Positions 49,112 through 54,376 of a stretch of 54,376 bases of DNA are shown here, piece by piece. Each line of letters begins with the position of its first letter. The first letter of the stretch is position 1. The stretch covers positions 1 to 54,376 of the forward strand of contig JAJDUG010000040.1 of NCBI GenBank assembly GCA_022826755.1. The letters run 5' to 3'. The notes under the pieces were generated by a model. The model did no database searches. It saw only the letters and a list, made by a program, of their open reading frames with translations, and was not told the origin of the DNA. A program made the translations under genes and the position numbers. This stretch comes from Acidobacteriota bacterium. GTDB taxonomy: Bacteria > Acidobacteriota > Terriglobia > Versatilivoradales > Versatilivoraceae.

Positions 49112-49972
49112 TCAAAGGCCGATCCGGTTGCTGGATCGAGGATCCCGGGTCAAAGTACCGCTGTGAAAGGTTCCCTGCATGCAGCGGTCCCGCCAGGCCT
49201 TGGAGGCATCGTACATCTCTTCTTCGGTGTCGATGCGGTTGATCAGGACCGCCGGGCGGTGGGGCCGGGCCCGGTCGACCACCAGTCCCTGGGCACTCAC
49301 CACGAAACTCGGCCAGGCGTAGCGCCGGGTGCCGTTGTTGGCGCTGACGGCGTAATAGTTGCTGGCCGCAGCCGCCTGGATGGTGGTCGAAACCCAGGTG
49401 TTGTAGTTGTGATAGCTCTGCAGGCTGCCGCCGGCGTTGTGAAAGGAGACCAGCATGAGCTGCACCCCGAGCCGCTTGTAGTGGCGAAACAGCTCGGGGT
49501 AGCGGAAGTCGTGGCAGATCAGCAGGCCACAGACCACGTTCTGCACCTGGAAGGTCACGAAGGCCTGTCCGGGGCTGTAGTGGTGAAGGTCGCCGTCGTC
49601 GTCGTGGTCTCCGGTGCAGAACATCTTGTCGTAGCGGTTCGCCAGGCGTCCCCGATCGCTCACCACGTAGAGCGAGTTGTGGGGCTTGTGGCTGCCCGAC
49701 AGAGGGTGGTTGGACCCGACCACCACCCACAGGCCCAGTTCTCCGGCCAGCCCCATGATTGCTTCCATGGCCGAAGAAACGGCGTCCCAATCCATTTCCC
49801 GGACGGATTTCAGTTCGCTCCCCAGGTAGCCGGTCAGGCAGGCCTCGGAAAAGTGAACCAGGTGGGCCCCCTTGGCCTTGGCCTGCTTCAACTGTCGGGT
49901 GATGGACCGGAGGTTCTCGGCAACCTGAGTCCGGATTTCAAACTGGCAGGTGGCCAGGGTCAGTTGAGCCAT
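49112..49972 (-). CDS. Carbon-nitrogen hydrolase (nitrilase superfamily)
   Basis: A 286-residue nitrilase-superfamily enzyme. The catalytic triad is visible: Glu43 in HFSEACLTGY, Lys116 in RYDKMFC and Cys153 in LLICHDFRYPE. SYHNYNTWVSTTIQAAAASN is the conserved helix after the active site. These enzymes hydrolyse amides or carbamoyl compounds; the substrate is not evident. No signal peptide, so it is cytoplasmic. AAGGAG precedes the ATG. It lies in a minus-strand catabolic run with GH172, RraA, VOC and SDR genes. Confidence 0.88.
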   Translation of the reverse strand: MAQLTLATCQFEIRTQVAENLRSITRQLKQAKAKGAHLVHFSEACLTGYLGSELKSVREMDWDAVSSAMEAIMGLAGELGLWVVVGSNHPLSGSHKPHNSLYVVSDRGRLANRYDKMFCTGDHDDDGDLHHYSPGQAFVTFQVQNVVCGLLICHDFRYPELFRHYKRLGVQLMLVSFHNAGGSLQSYHNYNTWVSTTIQAAAASNYYAVSANNGTRRYAWPSFVVSAQGLVVDRARPHRPAVLINRIDTEEEMYDASKAWRDRCMQGTFHSGTLTRDPRSSNRIGL

Positions 49973-50034
49973 GTCGTTCTCCTTGGGGGTCGGGTCCTCG
50001 CGGCGTTTCAGTTGGTTGCCGGCCTGGACGCCGA

Positions 50035-51105
50035 TCAGCGCGGCCAGCGCTGCGCCGGCCCGGGCAACTCCGGAAAGGGCGCGTGCGGTTCGGACTGGTA
50101 CCAGTAGGCCACCGAGGCGATGTCATCGGCCAGCGGCTGGTACTTCCCGTTCGGCCACCATCCCAATGCCTGGATGGTCACGCGCAAGTCCTGCTGAAAG
50201 CAGACGGGATCCCGGATGTGCCATCGGTAGAGGCTCCACTTGGGGGGACCGTCGTCTCCGGGATGCTTGAGCACGTTGCCGGCGTAGGCCGTGCTGTAGG
50301 TCTCGGGGAACCCGAAGCTTCCGCAAAAGTAGTCCTCGGTGCCGGTGCCGCAGATGGTGGGGAACTCCTTGTCCCCGTCGATGAAGAACTTGATTTCCCC
50401 TTCCCCGAACCAGCCGTCCGACAATTGCGTCCAGGCCAGGAAGGTCCCGGCGTATTTGCCCTGCCCGCGGATGTCGTCCACGATCGCGTACTCGGGATGG
50501 TCGCGATCGGTGACGGCCCGCCGCCACTGGGCGTGCAGATAACCGGCGCCCTCGGGGACTTCGGTCTCGGCATAGGTGATCTGATAGGTGAGAAGCCCCA
50601 GTTCCTCCTGGTCTTCGTTGGTGAAGCTGATCCTGGCCCGGCGGCCGAAGGGCATGGGCCAGTAACAGTTGAAGGCCGACTTGGGGTTGACGGTCACGGC
50701 CAGGGAGTTGACCCGGGCGAACCGGTTGTGGCCCACGGCGAAGAAGTCGGAGACGGGAGTCTCGATGGAGGGAGACTCCTCTCCGTCCCAGTAGAAGCGC
50801 AGGACGTGGGAACGGCCCTTGGCGGGATCGGCCACCAGCCAGATGTGCTGGATCAGGCCGGGTCCCTCGACATCCATGAGGGTCAGGGTCTCACCGGGCT
50901 TCACCTTGTAGAAGGGGCTGACCTTCCATCCCTGACCCAGGTCGCTGGCCGCATGGCTGAAGGGCAGCTTTTGGTGATCGGGCACGGCCATGCCGCCCCG
51001 CCCCTTCTCGCCGGTGGGATTCTCCGGGGATATGGAGCGGGTTCGCGCCCGGCCAAGCAACGGCAGTCCCCCCAGGCCCAGGCCAAGTTGTTCCAGTGCA
51101 TCCAT
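50035..51105 (-). CDS. DUF2961 / GH172-family protein
   Basis: A 356-residue protein of the DUF2961 group, now glycoside hydrolase family 172 (alpha-D-arabinofuranosidase and difructose-dianhydride enzymes). Family blocks include VEGPGLIQHIWLVAD, LRFYWDGEESPSIETPVSDF, MPFGRRARISFTNE and GDKEFPTICGTGTEDYFCGS, which contains acidic residues of the active site. No clear signal peptide is seen; the first 35 residues are variable. GGAGAAGGAA precedes the ATG. It probably releases an unusual ketose or arabinose unit in the cytoplasm. Confidence 0.83.
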   Translation of the reverse strand: MDALEQLGLGLGGLPLLGRARTRSISPENPTGEKGRGGMAVPDHQKLPFSHAASDLGQGWKVSPFYKVKPGETLTLMDVEGPGLIQHIWLVADPAKGRSHVLRFYWDGEESPSIETPVSDFFAVGHNRFARVNSLAVTVNPKSAFNCYWPMPFGRRARISFTNEDQEELGLLTYQITYAETEVPEGAGYLHAQWRRAVTDRDHPEYAIVDDIRGQGKYAGTFLAWTQLSDGWFGEGEIKFFIDGDKEFPTICGTGTEDYFCGSFGFPETYSTAYAGNVLKHPGDDGPPKWSLYRWHIRDPVCFQQDLRVTIQALGWWPNGKYQPLADDIASVAYWYQSEPHAPFPELPGPAQRWPR

Positions 51106-51207
51106 GGGATTCCTTCTCCCGGTTCCGGAGGGAGCCGAACAGCGGCGAGGGATTGCAGACCTGCACCGGAGCTGTCGGTTTCGCTGGCCGTCCCTCGACT
51201 CAAACCG

Positions 51208-51951
51208 TCACTGCTTCGAATCGCCGGGAGTCTTGCCGTAAGGGTTTTGCCTCACGACAGCCAGTACCTCCTCGGGCGTCCGCGCCTGGTTCAGCAGGTC
51301 CATGCGGGCGGCTTCCTCCTTCCGCAGCGCCCGAACGTTGTTCACGACGTCCTTCAGGCGGTCCGCCGGAAACTTGCAGGCGCCGTTTTCGTCCATGTGG
51401 ATGATCTCCCCCGGAGCAACGTCCATGCCCGCCACCGATACCGGCACGTTGATGGCGCGAAGGGCCATGTGTCCGTGCCCCGGCGTGGTTCCGCTGAGCA
51501 GGTACTGGAACTTCATGGGGCGGATCTCGTCGATGTCGCGGGAGGGGCCGTTGGAAATGGCCCCCACGCAGCCGAGCGCCTTGAGGGTGGTGGTGAAGAC
51601 GCCTCCCGCCAGTCCCACCTTGCCGGCAACTTCCGGCGGAAACTTCTGCTGGAAGGCCAGGATGGTGGGTTTTGGGGACTTGCCCAGGGCTTCCACCAGG
51701 TCGGCCAGGTTCAGGCAGTCGTAGCTGGGATCGGGCAAGCCGTGCACGCAGGTGACCGCGTAGCCGACGGTTGGGCCCAGCTCCGGGAACATGCAGCGTA
51801 TGGTTTGATCGGTGTACCAGTTCTCGGTCCAGGGATTGTAGAGTCCCAGGCAGAGAGGATGTCCGGGATAGGTGGCCACCACGTTGGTGATGGAGGGAGT
51901 ATCGAACTTGCGCAGCTCTTCAATCAGCTCTTCATCGGTTGGACGGGCCAC
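51208..51951 (-). CDS. RraA-family protein (4-hydroxy-4-methyl-2-oxoglutarate aldolase-like)
   Basis: A 247-residue RraA/demethylmenaquinone-methyltransferase-like protein. The diagnostic block is LAGGVFTTTLKALGCVGAIS followed by NGPSRDIDEI, with VAPGEIIHMDENGACKFPAD later. Many such proteins are class II aldolases for 4-hydroxy-2-oxo acids, and some lack catalysis, as in RNase-E inhibitors. The catabolic neighbours favour the aldolase. The start is GTG 51951, with AGGAGG 7 bases upstream. The extended C-terminal helix (EEAARMDLLNQARTPEEVLA) is longer than in minimal family members. Confidence 0.87.
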   Translation of the reverse strand: MARPTDEELIEELRKFDTPSITNVVATYPGHPLCLGLYNPWTENWYTDQTIRCMFPELGPTVGYAVTCVHGLPDPSYDCLNLADLVEALGKSPKPTILAFQQKFPPEVAGKVGLAGGVFTTTLKALGCVGAISNGPSRDIDEIRPMKFQYLLSGTTPGHGHMALRAINVPVSVAGMDVAPGEIIHMDENGACKFPADRLKDVVNNVRALRKEEAARMDLLNQARTPEEVLAVVRQNPYGKTPGDSKQ

Positions 51952-52087
51952 AGGTTTCCTCCTGGATGGATGTCGACTGCTGAAGTTATCTCGGTTTCAG
52001 TGCTCCCGCGCCGCTAGCGGGCTCGGAGGCTCCAATTAGACAAGGCTGGTCTCGGTTGGAGCGCGCCAGGGCGCCTGCGCCTCCCGC

Positions 52088-52465
52088 TCAGGCCGACGAG
52101 TGCAAGCCCACCCGGTTCCCCTCGCTGTCTTCGAAGGTGGCGTAGAAACCATACTCCCCGATGTCGGTCTTGGGAGTCAGCGTCCTGCCGCCGTTGGCCT
52201 CCACCCTGGCCAGCACCGCTTCGATGTCCGGGACGGGAAAGTAGATCATGGTTCCGTCGTGAGAAGGCGTTCGCCCTTCGGATTTGAGCAGCGCGCCGCT
52301 GCAGCCGGCGCCGCCCTCGGTCGTGGGGAACCAGGCCATCAGGGTGGACTCCACCCGGTTGAGGCCGAGTTGGAGCCCCAGCGCACATTCATAGAACTTC
52401 CTGGCCCGGTCCATGTCGTTGACTGAAATCTCGAACCAGTGCACCGGATTGATCGAATCTGCCAT
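52088..52465 (-). CDS. VOC-family protein (glyoxalase-like)
   Basis: A 125-residue vicinal-oxygen-chelate protein: VHWFEISVNDMDRARKFYEC at the start, SHDGTMIYFPVPDIEAVLAR in the middle, and YATFEDSEGNRVGLHSSA at the end, as in two-module VOC proteins. ATG 52465 is preferred over GTG 52483 because GGGAAGAG lies just upstream; the longer start would overlap the SDR gene by 4 bases. It lies 14 bases after the SDR gene and is probably co-transcribed. Its partner substrate is unknown. Confidence 0.83.
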   Translation of the reverse strand: MADSINPVHWFEISVNDMDRARKFYECALGLQLGLNRVESTLMAWFPTTEGGAGCSGALLKSEGRTPSHDGTMIYFPVPDIEAVLARVEANGGRTLTPKTDIGEYGFYATFEDSEGNRVGLHSSA

Positions 52466-52479
52466 GGTTTTCTCTTCCC

Positions 52480-53238
52480 TCACCCTCGCCCGATATAGGG
52501 CATCTTGGTGGCCATCACGGTCATGAACTGAACGTTGGCGTCCAGTGGCAGCTCAGCGATGTAGACCACGGCCCGGGCCACGTGGTCGGCATCCATGGTG
52601 GGCTCCACCACCACGGCCCCGTGAGCCTGGAGCGCGCCGTCCTTGGACTTGGCCGTCATGGGGGTGGCGGCGTTGCCGATGTCGATCTGGCTGCAGGCGA
52701 TATCGTACTTGCGCCCATCCAGCGAGGTGGACCGGGTCAGACCGGTAATGGCGTGCTTGGTTGCCGTGTAGGGAGCCGAGTTGGGTCGGGGAACCTGGGC
52801 CGAGACGGAGCCGTTGTTGATGATGCGACCGCCCCGGGGCGCCTGGCTCTTCATGATGGCAAAGGCCTGCTGGGTGCAGAGGAAGGAGCCGGTCAGGTTG
52901 GTGTCCACCACCGCCTGCCACTCTTCCGCACTCAGGTCCTCCAGGAGTTTCGGAAGGGCCCCGATTCCCGCGTTGTTGAAGAGCAGGTCGAGCCGGCCGA
53001 ACCTCTCACGGCACCGGTCGAAGAGGGCGCGGACGGAGGCAGGGGACCCCACGTCGGTGGGCGCCACCAGGGTTCTGTCGGCCGAGGGGTCGGCCTGGGC
53101 CGCCAATTCCTCCAGGGGCTCCCGACGGCGTCCGGCCAGGACCACCCGGTACCCCGCCTCCAACAGGCGCAACGAGGAGCTCTTGCCGATCCCGGTTCCG
53201 GCTCCGGTCACCATGGCCACCTTCACCTGATCGTTCAT
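52480..53238 (-). CDS. Short-chain dehydrogenase/reductase
   Basis: A 252-residue classical SDR. It has the cofactor motif TGAGTGIG (11-18), NNAG (88-91), and the catalytic Ser144, Tyr157 and Lys161 (YTATK). NAD(P)-dependent oxidation or reduction of an alcohol or ketone is expected. Arginines after beta-2 (AGRRREPL) suggest NADPH. GGGAGGAAG precedes the ATG. It is first in the minus-strand run SDR-VOC-RraA-GH172-nitrilase-dehydrogenase. Confidence 0.9.
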   Translation of the reverse strand: MNDQVKVAMVTGAGTGIGKSSSLRLLEAGYRVVLAGRRREPLEELAAQADPSADRTLVAPTDVGSPASVRALFDRCRERFGRLDLLFNNAGIGALPKLLEDLSAEEWQAVVDTNLTGSFLCTQQAFAIMKSQAPRGGRIINNGSVSAQVPRPNSAPYTATKHAITGLTRSTSLDGRKYDIACSQIDIGNAATPMTAKSKDGALQAHGAVVVEPTMDADHVARAVVYIAELPLDANVQFMTVMATKMPYIGRG

Positions 53239-53764
53239 GGGCTTCCTCCCGGTCCAGAAGTTTTCTCAGGCCGCCTCTGCTGACATGCAGACTCCGAATC
53301 CTACCACGAACCGCCGCTCGGCGGAGCCTGTTGCGGTTCCGGCTGGTGTGAAGCGGCCTGGCATAGCCGGAAGCCCTTGCAAATTTCGGAGAATTCTGGT
53401 CCATTGGGGCCTTGCGCAAGCCGCCGGAGGTTTCCGGCAAATCCTGGCCGTGGCGGACGAATCATTCAAGAGCGAAACTACGAACCGTTGGCCTGTTGGG
53501 AACAAGGACCATGTCCCGATAAACTGGTTTTCTGCTTATTGAACATGGATACACAGGATGCACAGGATAATCAGGACGGGAGGCTGCGCACGGCCTGCAA
53601 CCGATCTGCGGACAGATTCTGCGATAGTTCAATCCCGGAGTCTCTTCGTCCGGGTGACCATCGAGCGGAGGGGCCAGCCGGCAGGTTTTCTCAAAGGGCG
53701 AAGCTCATTCTGTAGTGGGTTGGTCTTGTGGCTGTGAGCTATACTGGACCCAAGAGGAAGCCTC
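53239..53764. other. Intergenic region with repeat, upstream of the sigma factor
   Basis: A 526-base gap with no gene I can support. It holds a GC hairpin (CCGCCG-CT-CGGCGG at 53311-53324), repeat copy B at 53539-53584, and a TATACT hexamer (53740-53745) without a good -35, 19 bases before the start of the sigma-factor gene. Confidence 0.5.
53539..53584 (+). repeat. Second repeat family, copy B
   Basis: The unit TTGAACATGGATACACAGGA, continued by TGCACAGGATAATCAGGACG, matches the reverse complement of 46127-46172 except for a few positions. It lies in non-coding DNA between the SDR and sigma-factor genes. Confidence 0.75.
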
Positions 53765-54355
53765 ATGCCCGACGATTTTCACGTCCTGCCCACTCCCGAA
53801 CTGAAGCAAGCCGCTAAAGATTGCCCCATGCTTGAAGGCAATAGCGAAGCCTGGATTGCCTGCTGCTCCCGCCGCTTCTTTCCCCTCGCCAGGCGGGTCG
53901 CCGGCAACGACGATCTCGCCCACGATGTCCTTCAGACCAGTTGGATCAAGATTCTCCAATCCCTCAATCATGCCTCCTTTAGCGGACCGAAGGCCTGTCC
54001 TTGGGTTCATCAGATCGTCACCAACACGGCGAAGGAGTTCCATGGGAAACAAGTCCGTCACCGCGAGGACCCGCTCGAAGACCAGGCGGCCCCGACTCGG
54101 GGCCCTGACGCTCTTGTGCAGGAAGGGGAGATGCTTGTCCTGCTCCGGGAAATGATCGATCTCCTGCCGGGAACCTACCGTCAAGTTATCAAGCTGCGCC
54201 TGTATCAAGGGTTGTCGACCAAGCAAATCTCCCAAAACCTTCACGTCTCCCGCGGCAACGTCGCCGTCCGCATGAACCGGGCCATCAATCTGCTCAAGCG
54301 CCGCATCGACGCACGCACTCAATCCCTGCCGCCCAAAGCCTCCAGACAGTCCTGA
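53765..54355 (+). CDS. ECF-type sigma-70 family RNA polymerase sigma factor
   Basis: A 196-residue sigma factor. Region 2 covers about residues 30-95 (FFPLARRVAGNDDLAHDVLQ, then TSWIKILQSL and CPWVHQIVTNTAKEF). Region 4 covers about 130-182 (LPGTYRQVIKLRLYQGLSTK, then QISQNLHVSRGNVAVRMNRA, the DNA-contacting helix-turn-helix). There is no sigma-1.1 or region 3, so it is of the ECF size class. AGAGGAAG precedes the ATG. No anti-sigma gene is visible because the window ends 21 bases after the stop codon. Confidence 0.88.
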   Translation: MPDDFHVLPTPELKQAAKDCPMLEGNSEAWIACCSRRFFPLARRVAGNDDLAHDVLQTSWIKILQSLNHASFSGPKACPWVHQIVTNTAKEFHGKQVRHREDPLEDQAAPTRGPDALVQEGEMLVLLREMIDLLPGTYRQVIKLRLYQGLSTKQISQNLHVSRGNVAVRMNRAINLLKRRIDARTQSLPPKASRQS

Positions 54356-54376
54356 ACAGTCCCATCCGAAAAAAAA

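Noticed and set aside
1-54376. CRISPR array, rRNA, tRNA, replication origin or full insertion sequence
   Set aside because: No regularly spaced repeats, RNA signatures, DnaA-box clusters or transposase frames were seen.

Overview
The window is a 54.4 kb GC-rich stretch of bacterial chromosome carrying about 43 protein genes and two gene remnants. I see no rRNA, tRNA, CRISPR array or complete insertion sequence. The gene mix suggests a heterotrophic member of the Acidobacteriota or a close relative. The evidence is an Oar-type TonB-dependent receptor, paired FW/SPWA secreted proteins of unknown function, a PPC / DUF1549-DUF1553 / DUF1501 module of the kind common in Planctomycetes and Acidobacteria, multihaem cytochromes, and many catabolic enzymes (PhyH, RraA, creatininase, penicillin acylase, GH172). 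This taxonomic guess is inference from gene content only.

Layout. 1-6.4 kb: 3' part of an Oar-like receptor, bactofilin, an MFS transporter, a stub of an NHL beta-propeller gene, and a B12-binding radical SAM enzyme. 6.95-11.1 kb: a complete-looking acetoin dehydrogenase operon (acoA-acoB-acoC-acoX) without an E3 gene or regulator, then a convergent 2-hydroxyacid dehydrogenase. 12.4-15.9 kb: two tandemly duplicated secreted proteins, an HpaI-type aldolase and a PfkB kinase. 15.9-23.0 kb (minus strand): PhyH oxygenase, penicillin acylase, SelA-like PLP enzyme, creatininase-type amidohydrolase and a Tat-exported protein. 23.3-26.4 kb: metallophosphoesterase, cyclase-family hydrolase and amidohydrolase. 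26.5-33.2 kb: AI-2E-type permease, UMF1 permease, a VapBC-like toxin-antitoxin pair, an MlrC peptidase and a mechanosensitive channel. 33.3-44.3 kb (minus strand): octahaem-TPR lipoprotein, VOC protein, DUF1501, a small glycine-zipper protein, DUF1549/1553, a PPC-type protein, and a DUF4198-Kelch protein behind a promoter with a Fur-box-like spacer. 44.5-46.0 kb: NfeD and SPFH/stomatin pair. 46.1-53.2 kb (minus strand): SDR, VOC, RraA, GH172, nitrilase-family hydrolase, a sugar-dehydrogenase/dihaem-cytochrome fusion and a truncated steroid-5-alpha-reductase-like gene. 53.8-54.4 kb: an ECF-type sigma factor.

The most unusual structure is a family of short dispersed repeats of about 50-90 bp. 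Their outer end reads GCCTGAAACAAC or close to it. Four copies are visible (26.35, 35.61, 36.15 and 45.98 kb). Two of them face each other as perfect 12-bp terminal inverted repeats around a single VOC gene, like a mobile cassette. Copies also supply coding or control sequence to neighbouring genes: a C-terminal tail, an N-terminal extension and a ribosome binding site. A second repeat family (46.13 and 53.54 kb) marks the point where the reductase gene is cut off. These repeats look like active or recent agents of gene-end remodelling.

Functionally the region reads as a scavenger's catabolic island: acetoin and sugar-acid breakdown, periplasmic PQQ- and cytochrome-linked oxidation, and several amide, ester and peptide hydrolases. 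Membrane transport, envelope (bactofilin, SPFH/NfeD, MscS-like channel) and stress modules are interspersed.
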